From: Paenibacillus sp.
GTDB lineage: Bacteria > Bacillota > Bacilli > Paenibacillales > Paenibacillaceae
DNA: 64,000 nt
Reading direction: 5' to 3'
Assembly (NCBI GenBank): GCA_031254035.1
Contig: JAIRVF010000055.1
Span: 1-64,000, forward strand
The position numbers and the translations under genes were made by a program. Every line of letters starts with the position of its first letter. Within the stretch, counting starts at the first letter, position 1. Positions 28,588 to 38,441 of the stretch are shown piece by piece. The notes below the pieces were generated by a model. That model did no database searches and had not been told where the DNA came from. It worked only from the letters and a program-made list of their open reading frames with translations.

Positions 28588-29559
28588 GTGAAACAAATTG
28601 TATGTCTTCATTCCCTGACACCGGAACAGAAACATCAGATCGAGCAGGCCGCTCCCGGTTTTGAATTGATTGTGAAAAATAAAAAGGAACTCACCCCAAA
28701 GTTGATTAAACATGCGGAGATCATCGCCGGATGGTCGAAAACGATTGCCGAACATGTTTTGCAGGAGGACAGCCAGCTGAAATGGGTGCAAACCTGGTCT
28801 GCCGGCGTGGATACGCTGCCTTTGGAGCGTTTAAGAGACAAGGGGGTTATGTTGACCAATGCCAGTGGAGTGCATGCCACACCAATCGCGGAAAGTATTT
28901 TTGCCATGATGCTGTCCTTCTCACGCCAGCTTCATACCGCAGTCCGGAATCAGCTGCACAAGAAATGGGATTCGAATTTGTCGGCCCCAGGACTGCACAC
29001 GCTTGGTGAAATAAGCGGCAAAACGCTGGTCATTGCCGGTGTCGGTGAAATCGGACGAGAAACCGCACGTCTGGCTAAAGCCTTCGGCATGCGCGTCATT
29101 GGCGTCAGACGTTCGAATAAGCCGGAACAAAACGTGGATGAAATGTACTCGATGGAGGGCCTGCACGAAGCGCTGGGACAAGGCGATTATATCGTTAACG
29201 TACTTCCATTAACGGGTGAGACCCGTCATATTTTCAATGCTTCTACATGGAAAGCCGTCAAAAAAGGGGCTTGCTTCATCAATGTGGGGCGCGGACCTAC
29301 GGTTGACACAGCCTCTTTGATTAACGCGCTAAACAGCGGACAGATCAGCGGCGCTGCATTGGACGTATTTGAAGAGGAGCCGCTTCCGTCAGATCATCCG
29401 CTCTGGGTGATGGAGCAGGTCATCATTACCCCGCATGTCGCAGGCAGCAATGACCGTTACACCGAGCGCGTAGTCGACATTTTCACGGAGAACGTAAAGG
29501 CGTATGCCCAAGGGAAAAATCCGCCGCGAAATCTGGTCGATTACGGACGGATGTATTAA
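28588..29559 (+). CDS. D-isomer-specific 2-hydroxyacid dehydrogenase
   Basis: 323 residues. The NAD-binding motif is VIAGVGEIGRETARLAKAFG. Catalytic residues show in FINVGRGPTVD (Arg), VFEEEPLP (Glu) and HVAGSNDRY (His). It probably reduces a 2-keto acid; the exact substrate cannot be told. AGGAGG precedes the ATG, and a family B repeat ends 44 nt upstream. Confidence 0.9.
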   Translation: MKQIVCLHSLTPEQKHQIEQAAPGFELIVKNKKELTPKLIKHAEIIAGWSKTIAEHVLQEDSQLKWVQTWSAGVDTLPLERLRDKGVMLTNASGVHATPIAESIFAMMLSFSRQLHTAVRNQLHKKWDSNLSAPGLHTLGEISGKTLVIAGVGEIGRETARLAKAFGMRVIGVRRSNKPEQNVDEMYSMEGLHEALGQGDYIVNVLPLTGETRHIFNASTWKAVKKGACFINVGRGPTVDTASLINALNSGQISGAALDVFEEEPLPSDHPLWVMEQVIITPHVAGSNDRYTERVVDIFTENVKAYAQGKNPPRNLVDYGRMY

Positions 29560-29608
29560 ATGGAGTTTCGGAGTGATCTAACACATAAAATTATAGACTC
29601 AGGCAGCT

Positions 29609-29624
29609 CATACCACGTGGTATG
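29609..29624. repeat. 16-bp perfect palindrome
   Basis: CATACCACGTGGTATG lies 50 nt after the dehydrogenase stop. It could be an operator or a short hairpin; no T run follows. The rest of 29560-29805 holds no gene that I can support. Confidence 0.4.
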
Positions 29625-29805
29625 GGGCGATTGTATGACAGTGGTCCGCTCTGCCTAATACACGGGCGCAGGGCAGACATTTTACGAACTGGCAGCAGAC
29701 ATGCATTTCTGTTTGAGATCGTGGATGGGGAGCCCCCCTTATTTACCTTATCCAGGAGAAAAGATTGCGAAAGTGCATCCTTTTTCCAACACGCTCGTGA
29801 ACTAG

Positions 29806-30756
29806 CTATTTACACTTTTCTTCGCACAGCCATACATGACGTACAAAGCTTCCTTTCCATACCCTACATTCATCCACAACACGGTAACCCGCTTCCTCCA
29901 CCCGAGTCCGTACATCCTCTTCCGTCGTTACAATCACTGCTCGAGGCGCCAAGCGACGGAGGCTCGCCAGCATAGTCTTCTGTTCTTCCACACTTAACAC
30001 CGAGCAAAGATTATAAGGCATATCCAAAATCGCGGCATCGAAATGACCTTCAAGCTCATTCATATCCCCCAGCGTCACCAGCTCATCCGGGTATCCGAAA
30101 TGCTTCAGGTTCGTCCGGGCACCACGGATAGCAAGCGGATTGATATCTCTTCCTCGGATATCCAGCCCCACAGACAACGCTTCAATAAGCACATTGCCCA
30201 TCCCGCAGCAGGGATCAACCACCCGGATGCCCTCCGTCTCCGGTGCCATGATGTTGACCAGTGACCTGGCCATCGCCGCGCTGAGGCCTGTGGAATAGTT
30301 TTGCAGCTTATGGATATGTTTATGCCATACCCGCTCCGGATCATGGCATATCCCCAGCAGCCAGGTTCCCTGGACGGAAACGAGCCCCAACACAACATCC
30401 GGATTCTTCATGTCAAATTTGCCTTGAATCCGGCTCCCGACAAGCCGTTCCAGCGCCCTTTGCTCATCGTAGGTATAAGGATCGCCGGATTTGATATAGG
30501 TTACTTTAAACGTGTTTCCCTCCATAAACAGTTGAGCGGAACTTGCACGCTCCGCAAGTTCTTCGGCCGAGCTTCCGGTCAGCAGCACATCCACCCGCCG
30601 AGACAGGAACGGGCTGCGGTCAGGGTTAATTTGCCGCTGACTTATTAGCAGCGAAGGCATTCGATGCTCCGCGCTGCTGCCAAACAAAGCCCGCAGCTCC
30701 ATACTGCAAAGCTCGGCTTCCGTATCGTGGCTGGCATACGTATAAAGGTACCTCAT
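29806..30756 (-). CDS. THUMP/UPF0020-type RNA methyltransferase
   Basis: 316 residues from ATG 30756 (GGAAGAA site; frame open to 30795). The C-terminal Rossmann domain shows VVDPCCGMGNVLIEAL (SAM binding), RGRDINPLAIRGART and the active motif DMPYNL in place of the usual [ND]PPY. The N-terminal part is a THUMP-like RNA-binding region. It resembles Trm11/Trm14-like guanosine N2-methyltransferases; the tRNA position is not known. Confidence 0.85.
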   Translation of the reverse strand: MRYLYTYASHDTEAELCSMELRALFGSSAEHRMPSLLISQRQINPDRSPFLSRRVDVLLTGSSAEELAERASSAQLFMEGNTFKVTYIKSGDPYTYDEQRALERLVGSRIQGKFDMKNPDVVLGLVSVQGTWLLGICHDPERVWHKHIHKLQNYSTGLSAAMARSLVNIMAPETEGIRVVDPCCGMGNVLIEALSVGLDIRGRDINPLAIRGARTNLKHFGYPDELVTLGDMNELEGHFDAAILDMPYNLCSVLSVEEQKTMLASLRRLAPRAVIVTTEEDVRTRVEEAGYRVVDECRVWKGSFVRHVWLCEEKCK

Positions 30757-30948
30757 GCTGAGTTCTTCCGATGCTGGCCTCAATTTCTCATTCATATCAA
30801 CTTTGCAATCCTTTCCTTGCGAGGCGTTCCCCGCAACTCTAACAGCTTATAGGTAGGCTTCGGGCTATGAGGTTCATGCCCCGAAACAGGAAGCAAGCAG
30901 GCGGTAAGAATCTAGCTGTTTGCGGTAATCCTCGATAGGTCTAATGAT

Positions 30949-32358
30949 TCAGTCCAGATCATAAATGGATCCTACTTTTAGTCCGTACAATTCATTAAAG
31001 ATTTTTTCTGCATAAGAATCCGTCATGCCTGCGATGTAGTCGACCACCATATGCTCCCAAGTCCAAATCGGCTGCGAACTCGCCTGGTCCTTTTCAAAGC
31101 GATGCAACCAATCGGACGGAATAATGGACTTCGACGTCACCGGATCCAGAAAAGCGTCCCACAGATGTTTGATCATCCATTCGCTCCGTTTTTGCAGGCG
31201 CTGCACACGAAGATCGCGAATCATCGTCACCCAGGCAAAACTTTTCAGGACGCTAACCGTACGCAGCATATCCAAATCCTCTTCGTTACCCTTGATAAAC
31301 GTTACCTTTTTCCAATCGCCGTCCGGGATAACCCCCAGATTGCTAACAAACAAACTGACCCAATAGGCCTTCACCTCACGCCGCGTCGTCGAATAATCAC
31401 GTTCGCAGTTAGGGAGCTTTTCATTCCAGACCTGTAGGAACGCGTCCATGACCTCCTCCACCTTCAGACGGATGCGGTCCGCATCCCAGCCTACCCAGAA
31501 AGAGTCCTCCAGTGTCATGATTTTTTCGGTGATCAAGCGGATGATATACGGATCATGGAGAAAATGCTCATGCACTTCGATTTTGCCTGCTTTGATGCCG
31601 TCCTCCAGATCATGCGCAGAATATGCGATGTCATCACATAAATCCATCAACTGCGCTTCCAGCGTTCTTTTGCAAGACGGAATACCCCAATCCTTGCGAA
31701 TCTCAGAAATATAACTCCATTCATGGCGGTACAAGCCTTTTTTATTCTGCGTGCCCGGAAACGGGTATTTGTTGATTCCCAGCAAAACCGCATCGGATAA
31801 GTTCAGCCCATCCACATCTTCACGTTTTTCCAAAAACATGATCAGCCTAAAATTATGGGAGTTGCCTTCAAAATGCTCGTATTTATGCCGCATACGCTGA
31901 CGAACATCCTGAGTCTGCTGCGGATTCATATATAAACCTTCAACAGCTTCTTTGGTTTTATCTTGGATGAGCTGATCCAAAATGCCGTCCAGCACCTCTT
32001 CGCCCTTATGTCCAAAAGGCGGATGCCCAAAATCATGGGCGATAGCCGCACATTCCACCACTTCAGGATCAATCACAAGCCCCGGATTGTCAGCCGCCTC
32101 TTCGGTGACTTCGGGATAAGAACGTACCAGGCTTTTGGCTGCTTCACGCGCGATCTGCGCCACCTCAAGCGAATGCGTAAGGCGTGTCCGGTAATAATCC
32201 CCTGTTCCCGCTCCGAAAACCTGTGATTTGCCCTGAAGGCGGCGGAATGTCGGTGAATGAATCAGCCGCGAGTAATCCCGTTCATACGTTGCTCTGGAAG
32301 TATCCTGCTTGGTCTGTTCAGGGTACTGCCGGTGTTCTCTTTTTTCTTTGTTATTCAT
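30949..32358 (-). CDS. dgt: Deoxyguanosinetriphosphate triphosphohydrolase-like HD protein
   Basis: 469 residues from ATG 32358 (AGGGAG site; the upstream GTG at 32367 overlaps the site). The HD metal site is in RTRLTHSLEVAQIAR and AIAHDFGHPPFGHKGE, as in dNTPases of the Dgt family, which split dNTPs to nucleoside and tripolyphosphate. DDIAYSAHDLEDG lies further on and carries the last metal ligand. Confidence 0.92.
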   Translation of the reverse strand: MNNKEKREHRQYPEQTKQDTSRATYERDYSRLIHSPTFRRLQGKSQVFGAGTGDYYRTRLTHSLEVAQIAREAAKSLVRSYPEVTEEAADNPGLVIDPEVVECAAIAHDFGHPPFGHKGEEVLDGILDQLIQDKTKEAVEGLYMNPQQTQDVRQRMRHKYEHFEGNSHNFRLIMFLEKREDVDGLNLSDAVLLGINKYPFPGTQNKKGLYRHEWSYISEIRKDWGIPSCKRTLEAQLMDLCDDIAYSAHDLEDGIKAGKIEVHEHFLHDPYIIRLITEKIMTLEDSFWVGWDADRIRLKVEEVMDAFLQVWNEKLPNCERDYSTTRREVKAYWVSLFVSNLGVIPDGDWKKVTFIKGNEEDLDMLRTVSVLKSFAWVTMIRDLRVQRLQKRSEWMIKHLWDAFLDPVTSKSIIPSDWLHRFEKDQASSQPIWTWEHMVVDYIAGMTDSYAEKIFNELYGLKVGSIYDLD

Positions 32359-32635
32359 ATACAGCACTCCCTACTCCAGTTTTGCGGTTTGGGCTCAAGA
32401 TCAATTCAGACTTCTTCTCAGCCTTTTTTTCTTCTTGTCAAATACTCATAATGTTCTTCAGCCACTATTCATTATAAGGCATCCAGGTCCCGCCTGTCCC
32501 GGCTCCATCTCGAAATCCACCAATGGCGCCAGGGTGTTTCCTTCATTTATTTTTGCCAAACTACGGATGAATCTTGCCTCAATGATGATTTGAATTACTT
32601 ATCATAGAAAAGAAGGATACTTTTTGTGAGACAAA

Positions 32636-32678
32636 AAAGCCGTTCAATAGACTATATTCAGTCTGTTTGAGCGGCTTT
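32636..32678 (-). terminator. Terminator of the sigma/anti-sigma operon
   Basis: On the minus strand AAAGCCGCTCAAACAGACT pairs imperfectly with AGTCTATTGAACGGCTTT, followed by T. The rest of the 336-bp gap 32359-32694 shows nothing else. Confidence 0.75.
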
Positions 32679-32694
32679 ACATTCCAATTAAACT

Positions 32695-33885
32695 TCACTC
32701 TTCACTCATCCAATTCCATAAAGCAACTTTTCCAATACATATGCCGGACACGGTGGGATCTTCTCTCAGCTTGAGAACTTCCTTCGTTGGACCGGTGACG
32801 ACGGTACCGTAAATCTTCACGCCGTTTTTCTCGACATACTCTAATGACTTTTTCATATCGACAAATGGAATGAGACGGCCTGCAGCCTGTTTATGCTTGG
32901 CCAGGATACGAAGGCTATTGATAAAGTTCTCGTTTCTGATCTCCGCAGAGCCATATTGTTCTATCGCAGGATATGAAGTCGTTGAGGTGCTAAACGAAGT
33001 AAAAAGTCCTGTCTTATGCGTTTCTCCCTTCGTTGTCTTGCCGTCTCCAGGATGCCAATTCGGATAGGAGGGAAAACCAATCGGACTTGTAATCATTGGA
33101 TCGAATCCTCTTTTCCCTTTCGCCATTACCTCCCCATTGTCCACAGCAAACCAAAGCGGCTCAATCTGCTTGCCCTCAAACAACTTAAGAAAATCTCCTG
33201 TTGGGTACAGTTGTTTATAAGATACATAGGCTTCCGCTACCGTCCCCTCAGGTAGCTTCTCTAATCTTCTCCACTCCCTGCTGCTGTCGATGGACTGATC
33301 CGAAGGATAATAGAAGAAATTATTTTTGGCTTCCTGATCAGACCAGGCGAAATCATAGATTCTCAACCAACTAAACAGAAAATTGGCCGACAAATCCCCA
33401 ACCTCCACTCGTTCATCCCCGACGCGTTTAGTCATTTTGCCATGCAAGTTAGCATTAAAGTACATTCCACTATCACTACTCATGTTTGCGTTAACATTAG
33501 GGTAACCAACGGCTATCGCCGATTCCACCACATCCTTTAGGACTGCACTTCGACTCGGTTCCCCGGTTGAAAAGTAAATCGCACTGCCAATCGAAGACAA
33601 AAACGTAAACCATATAAACAAACTAAACAACGTCAGCAGCGTCCCAAACCGAAACTTCCACTTCCCTTTGCGCAGCAGCTTCGCTTCCCGCTTATGCATT
33701 TTTTTCTCCCGTGCGGTCAGCGCTTCAGGTTTTGTCCCCGTCCCTTCTTCGCTGGCCATCATTTCATCCAGATATGACTGATAAACCTCCATTTTCTCCA
33801 GATCCCGCTCCAGTTCCGCACGTTCCTCGTCAGACAGCTTGCCATCCCTGTAATCCTGAAGTTTCTGCTTGAAATCATCACTCAT
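32695..33885 (-). CDS. Membrane anti-sigma factor (sigma-regulator N/C type)
   Basis: 396 residues. Residues 1-75 are cytoplasmic and acidic with a zinc-free binding region (KLQDYRDGKLSDEERAELER), one membrane segment spans about 82-106, and a large outside domain follows. The two-part layout matches YhdL-like anti-sigma factors of SigM-type ECF systems in Bacillus. It overlaps the sigma gene by 8 bases, so the two are co-translated in balance. Confidence 0.82.
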   Translation of the reverse strand: MSDDFKQKLQDYRDGKLSDEERAELERDLEKMEVYQSYLDEMMASEEGTGTKPEALTAREKKMHKREAKLLRKGKWKFRFGTLLTLFSLFIWFTFLSSIGSAIYFSTGEPSRSAVLKDVVESAIAVGYPNVNANMSSDSGMYFNANLHGKMTKRVGDERVEVGDLSANFLFSWLRIYDFAWSDQEAKNNFFYYPSDQSIDSSREWRRLEKLPEGTVAEAYVSYKQLYPTGDFLKLFEGKQIEPLWFAVDNGEVMAKGKRGFDPMITSPIGFPSYPNWHPGDGKTTKGETHKTGLFTSFSTSTTSYPAIEQYGSAEIRNENFINSLRILAKHKQAAGRLIPFVDMKKSLEYVEKNGVKIYGTVVTGPTKEVLKLREDPTVSGICIGKVALWNWMSEE

Positions 33886-34390
33886 CCTGATCGTTCCTTT
33901 CCCTTGTCTTCCTGAGCTGCTGCTTCGCCCGAAACAGCAAAATTTTAAAATAGGATAACGTTATGCCCATAATGTCCGCGCTTTCCTGATACGAAAAATG
34001 ATGGAGATCATATAAAACCAAAGCCTGTTTTTGCAGCTCGGGCAGCTCGGCAATCCACGCCATCAGGAGGTCATGACTTTCTTTTTGAATAAAGACCGAT
34101 TCAGGCCCCTTCCCGGCATCATCGGGCAAACGGTGAAAAAAATCATCCGCTGAGGTAATGCTGCGGCGTTCTTTACGTTTCATATCGATAAAAGCATTGT
34201 AAGCCACGCGAAACAGCCAAGGCTTAACCTTCTCGTCCTTGTAATTCTCCAAATGCAAATATGCGCGGTAAAAGGTTTCCTGCACCAAATCCTCCGCGGC
34301 AGCATCATCTCCGCAAAGGGTCCGCAAATATCGGTATAGATCCGGCATATATTTCCGGTACACGCTTTCGAGTGTGCTGCGTTTCATCAT
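33878..34390 (-). CDS. ECF sigma factor (SigM-like)
   Basis: 170 residues: region 2 (YRKYMPDLYRYLRTLCGDDA, VQETFYRAYLHLENY, KPWLFRVAYNAFIDMKR) and region 4 (LPELQKQALVLYDLHHFSYQ, ESADIMGITLSYFKILLFRA). Partner anti-sigma gene overlaps it. A candidate self-recognised promoter lies just upstream. These systems usually answer envelope stress; the trigger here is unknown. Confidence 0.92.
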   Translation of the reverse strand: MMKRSTLESVYRKYMPDLYRYLRTLCGDDAAAEDLVQETFYRAYLHLENYKDEKVKPWLFRVAYNAFIDMKRKERRSITSADDFFHRLPDDAGKGPESVFIQKESHDLLMAWIAELPELQKQALVLYDLHHFSYQESADIMGITLSYFKILLFRAKQQLRKTRERNDQDE

Positions 34391-34408
34391 CTAATCCCCT
34401 CAATATAA

Positions 34409-34434
34409 CCACGTTTCGATCCGGAAAAAGTTAC
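34409..34434 (-). promoter_or_regulatory. Candidate autoregulatory ECF promoter
   Basis: On the minus strand TGTAAC, a 16-nt spacer and CGTG fit the ECF form TGAAAC-N16-CGTC used by SigM/W/X. It ends 18 nt before the sigma gene start, leaving a very short leader with GAGGGG. Confidence 0.5.
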
Positions 34435-34516
34435 AGCCTTTGGATAAAATAATTCATTCCACCATCGCAGGTTCCTTCTTCCATTCTACCTAATCCTTTC
34501 ATGCATACCGCCAAAA

Positions 34517-34554
34517 TAAAAAAAGGCCTTCCCCCCTCAATGAGGCGGAAGACC
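34517..34554 (-). terminator. Terminator of the oligopeptide transporter operon
   Basis: GGTCTTCC pairs with GGAAGGCC on the minus strand, followed by seven T, 15 nt after the last permease gene. Confidence 0.7.
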
Positions 34555-34568
34555 GCTGTTTAACCTGA

Positions 34569-35462
34569 TTAATGTTTCATTCTTGGATCCAGCACATCAC
34601 GCAAACCGTCGCCGAGTAGGTTAAACCCAAGTACGGTTAGCATAATCGACATCCCCGGAAATACCACCGTCCACGGCGCCTTCTGGATAAATTGACGGGA
34701 ATCGGACAGCATTTTCCCCCATTCCGGGTCCGGAGGTTGGGCTCCCAGCCCCAAGAAACCGAGCGCTGCCGCTTCGATGATCGCCGTTGCGATCCCCAGC
34801 GTACCTTGCACAATAATCGGCGTTAAGCTGTTCGGCAAAATATGGCTAAATAAAATGCGCATATTTTTCATTCCGATTGCTTTGGCTGAGACAATAAATT
34901 CTTCATTTTTCAAACTGAGCACTTTTGCTCTAACCAGTCGTCCGTAGGTGGGAATGTTGACAATGGCAATCGCGTACAAAGCATTTTGCAGGGATGGCCC
35001 GAGTACAGCTACGATTGCGATGGTAAGCAGGATGGCCGGAAAGGCAAGTAGAATATCAAAAAACCTTGAAATGATCATATCCGCCCATTTTCCGAAATAC
35101 CCGGCAATAATGCCGAGAGCCGTTCCCGCCACGATCGAACCGATCACCGAAAACAATCCGACCCATAACGATATTCTTGCACCATACAATACCCGGCTGA
35201 ATATATCGCGTCCCAAATCATCTGTCCCAAACCAATGAGTAGAGGATGGCGCCTTCAGACGTTCCATCAGCTGCTGTTCTTTGTAATCAAAGGGAGCGAC
35301 TAGCGGTGCGATCAAGGCGATGACAATAAATAAAAGGATGATACAGAGACCGAGCACCGCGATTTTATTTTTGCGGAACGCTCTCCACGCATCACGCCAG
35401 GGGCCAGGCACCTCCTCCATTGCTGAAGCGGCAGCATTTGGATTTACAGTAATTTCCGCCAT
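34569..35462 (-). CDS. Oligopeptide/dipeptide ABC permease, DppC/OppC-like
   Basis: 297 residues with six membrane segments. The N-terminal part has the OppC-specific extra segment (RAFRKNKIAVLGLCIILLFI), and the coupling loop reads EAAALGFLGLGAQPPDPEWG. It pairs with the DppB-like permease 11 nt upstream. The import substrate cannot be told from sequence. Confidence 0.92.
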   Translation of the reverse strand: MAEITVNPNAAASAMEEVPGPWRDAWRAFRKNKIAVLGLCIILLFIVIALIAPLVAPFDYKEQQLMERLKAPSSTHWFGTDDLGRDIFSRVLYGARISLWVGLFSVIGSIVAGTALGIIAGYFGKWADMIISRFFDILLAFPAILLTIAIVAVLGPSLQNALYAIAIVNIPTYGRLVRAKVLSLKNEEFIVSAKAIGMKNMRILFSHILPNSLTPIIVQGTLGIATAIIEAAALGFLGLGAQPPDPEWGKMLSDSRQFIQKAPWTVVFPGMSIMLTVLGFNLLGDGLRDVLDPRMKH

Positions 35463-35473
35463 GTCCTTCCCCC

Positions 35474-36478
35474 CTATTTGTATTGGATACGCGGATCGAT
35501 TAAAGCATACAGCAGATCCACAATCAGATTAATAATAATAAACAGGATAGCGATAATCAGGATGCCGCTTTGAATGATCGGATAATCGCGGGAGCCAATC
35601 GCATCGAAGATATACCGTCCTACCCCGGGCCATGCGAAAATGGTCTCGGTCAATACGGCTCCGCCCAGCAGTGAACCTGTCTGCAATCCGATAACGGTAA
35701 GTACCGGGATTGAGGCGTTTTTGAGCGCGTGTTTGTACACCACAAAAAATTGGGACAAACCTTTGGCTTTGGCTGTGCGGACATAATCGGATTTCATGAC
35801 CTCCAGCATGCCGGAGCGTGTCATCCGGGCGATCACCGCCATCGGAATCGTTCCGAGCGCAATGCTTGGCAGCACCAGATGTTTCATAACTGTCCATAGC
35901 TGATCCCACCGGCCAGCGATCATGGCATCAATAACATAAAGGTTCGTAACTGATTCCATCGGATCGCGCTGGTCTATTCGACCGATCGACGGCAGCCAAT
36001 GCAGCTTGACCGAGAAAATCCACTGTTCCATGAGTCCAAGCCAGAATATCGGCATTGAGACCCCGACCAAAGCGATGATCATCACAATGTAATCAAACCA
36101 GGAATTTTGCTTCCAGGCACTAATAATCCCCGCATTAATGCCAACAAATGTGGCGAACAGCATGCTCGCTATCGTCAATTCGAGTGTCGCACCAAGATAC
36201 GGAATAATCTCTTTCATAATCGGCTGCTTGGTTTTGATCGATGTTCCGAGGTCTCCATGCAGTAAATCTCCCAAGTACGTGAAATACTGCTGCAGCCAGG
36301 GCTTATTCAGTCCCAGCTGCTCCCGCAGTGCCTCTTTGGATTGTTCGGTAGCTTTATCACCGAGAATCGTATCCGCCGGATCACCTGGAATGGCATGAAT
36401 AATGGAAAATACAATGAGGGTCATGCCAAGTAGCACCGGAATCAGAATCGACAAGCGTTTCAGTATATATGCATTCAA
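35474..36478 (-). CDS. Oligopeptide/dipeptide ABC permease, DppB/OppB-like
   Basis: 334 residues starting MNAYILKRLSILIPVLLGM, six membrane segments, with GTSIKTKQPIM after the first segment and the EAA loop LTETIFAWPGVGRY. Forms the channel with the DppC-like protein and is driven by the two ATPases at 38.4-40.4 kb. Confidence 0.93.
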   Translation of the reverse strand: MNAYILKRLSILIPVLLGMTLIVFSIIHAIPGDPADTILGDKATEQSKEALREQLGLNKPWLQQYFTYLGDLLHGDLGTSIKTKQPIMKEIIPYLGATLELTIASMLFATFVGINAGIISAWKQNSWFDYIVMIIALVGVSMPIFWLGLMEQWIFSVKLHWLPSIGRIDQRDPMESVTNLYVIDAMIAGRWDQLWTVMKHLVLPSIALGTIPMAVIARMTRSGMLEVMKSDYVRTAKAKGLSQFFVVYKHALKNASIPVLTVIGLQTGSLLGGAVLTETIFAWPGVGRYIFDAIGSRDYPIIQSGILIIAILFIIINLIVDLLYALIDPRIQYK

Positions 36479-36495
36479 AATAAATCACCTGCCGG

Positions 36496-38163
36496 TTATT
36501 CAAAGTAAATATTGCTGTAATACTCCGTTCCGGTTGGAGACGGTACATATCCTTTCAAGTTGGCTTTTGCTGCCAAAATTTGCGAGGTATGCTCGAGCGG
36601 AATCCATGGAATGTCTTTTTTAATAATCTCCTGTGCTTGTTTGTACAACTCTGTACGTTTGTCTTGGCTGACTTCCTTCTGGGCTTCGACCAAAATCTTG
36701 TGAAGGTCTTCGTTTACGTAAAAACTGCGGTTGTTGCCCGGAATTGCATCCTTATCAAGCAAGGCGTACAAGAAATTGTCCGGGTCGCCATTATCTCCGG
36801 TCCAGCCAAACATGTAAATATCGTCTTTAACGCCTGCTTTTGTATCATCTAGATACGTTGCCCACTCCGGCGATTGGATGTTCACTTTCACACCGATTTT
36901 TTCAAAATCGGCCTGAATCGCTTCCGCTACCTTCTTCCCATCTGGCATATAAGGACGAGGTACCGGCATCGCATAGAAGTTCACCGGCTCCGGCAATCCG
37001 TTTGGATAACCCGCTTCAGCCAGCAGCTTTTTGGCTGTTTCCAGATTGTAATCATAATCCTTAATGCTATCGTTATACCCCCAAAGTGTAGGAGGCATCG
37101 GGTTAACGGCTGGGGTCGCTTGTCCGGCAAAAAACGCATCGATAATGCCCTGCTTGTTGACCGCGTGGCTTAGCGCTTCTCTGACCTTCACGTTGTCAAA
37201 AGGTTTCTTCTTCAGGTTGAATCCGAGGTATGCAAGGTTAAATGGCGGGCGGTTGATTTTTTGCAAATCGCTTTTGCTTTCTAGGACGGACAAATCATCC
37301 GGGTTTAAATCTTCCATGATGTCGATTTCCCCGTTTTGCAGTGCATTAAAGCGTGCAGAGTTGTCAGGGATAGAACGTACGATGACTTTATTCAGTTTCG
37401 GCAGTCCTTGTTTCCAGTAGTTTGGATTTTTTTCGAGGGTAATGGAGTCGGCCCGCTTCCACTCTTTGAATACGAATGGACCTGTACCGACAGGATCGCT
37501 TTTAAAATTCTCCTTTTTCTCCTTGACCGCCTTCGGGCTGGCAATGCCAAAGGAGGTCATGGCGATATTTTGCAGGAACGGGGCTTGCGGTTGGGCAAGC
37601 GTAAATTCAACGGTATTCGCATCAATCGCTTTGACATCCTTGATGACTCGGGAGCCATCCGGACCAAACTGGGAATCATAGTAATCGAAAGAATCGCCTT
37701 CAAACTTAAATTCGCTTTTTGGATCGCTCCAGCGCTTGAAGTTGAATACGACGGCATCCGCGTTAAAATCTGTGCCATCATGGAATTTCACGCCCTGGCG
37801 CAACTTGAACGTATACTTCAGACCGTCCGGGGATACATCCCATGATTCGGCCAGCGCCGGCTCGACTTCGGTCGCTCCTTCTTTGTACTCCAGCAGCGAA
37901 TCAAAAACCTGATGGCCAATTTTTAGCGACTCGCCATCGGTTACGATGGCCGGGTCCAGTGCTGCGGAATCTCCGCCGCGCCCGAACACGAGCGTGTCCT
38001 GCGCTTTTTTCTCCTCCGGTTTCGGTTCTTCTTTTTTCTCAGTGCCGTCCGTTGTCTTGGGCGTTTCGGATGCCTGATTTCCGGCACTCTTGCCGCCGCA
38101 TCCCGAAAGCGCAAATACCAATACCATCGATAGTGCCAGGAAAACGTTTGTCCATTTCTTCAT
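36496..38163 (-). CDS. Oligopeptide/dipeptide-binding lipoprotein, family 5
   Basis: 555 residues. Lipoprotein signal peptide ending ALSGC (lipid-attached Cys22), a Glu/Lys/Pro-rich linker, then the SBP_bac_5 fold with LAESWDVSPDGLKYTFKLR and VKFHDGTDFNADAVVFNF. It captures peptides or similar ligands outside the membrane. The gene is followed by both permeases (18-nt gap), and is separated from the upstream ATPases by 278 bp containing a family A repeat. Confidence 0.95.
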   Translation of the reverse strand: MKKWTNVFLALSMVLVFALSGCGGKSAGNQASETPKTTDGTEKKEEPKPEEKKAQDTLVFGRGGDSAALDPAIVTDGESLKIGHQVFDSLLEYKEGATEVEPALAESWDVSPDGLKYTFKLRQGVKFHDGTDFNADAVVFNFKRWSDPKSEFKFEGDSFDYYDSQFGPDGSRVIKDVKAIDANTVEFTLAQPQAPFLQNIAMTSFGIASPKAVKEKKENFKSDPVGTGPFVFKEWKRADSITLEKNPNYWKQGLPKLNKVIVRSIPDNSARFNALQNGEIDIMEDLNPDDLSVLESKSDLQKINRPPFNLAYLGFNLKKKPFDNVKVREALSHAVNKQGIIDAFFAGQATPAVNPMPPTLWGYNDSIKDYDYNLETAKKLLAEAGYPNGLPEPVNFYAMPVPRPYMPDGKKVAEAIQADFEKIGVKVNIQSPEWATYLDDTKAGVKDDIYMFGWTGDNGDPDNFLYALLDKDAIPGNNRSFYVNEDLHKILVEAQKEVSQDKRTELYKQAQEIIKKDIPWIPLEHTSQILAAKANLKGYVPSPTGTEYYSNIYFE

Positions 38164-38199
38164 CTTTTTTCCCCTTTCTTTTGTGGCTCAATACATAAA

Positions 38200-38300
38200 C
38201 TAGTGATTGATATAGTGCGAGGTGACCGCTTCGCTTCTTCAGATCGATTCCGTCCCCTCCGCTACTTTCGTCCTTTGCCAAGCACTATTTATAATAGTTG
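38200..38300 (+). repeat. Dispersed repeat family A, copy 2 (short form)
   Basis: TAGTGCGAGGTGACCGCTTC at the left end and ATTCCGTCCCCTCCGCTACT then GCACTATTTATAATAGTTGAG-like sequence at the right. The central palindromic block of copies 3 and 4 is missing. TAGTGC/GCACTA are inverted at the ends. It lies inside the transporter operon. Confidence 0.75.
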
Positions 38301-38441
38301 AGCCTCTCTTCATCACGGATAAAATGTTTATATGCGGAACTTTGCTTATTTCAGGCAGAAGCCTACCTTAGCAAAGCCTTCAAGCAGCAACTAAGCCGCA
38401 TTAAACCGAAATTGTCGCTTTGGATTATGGCATGGTTATGG

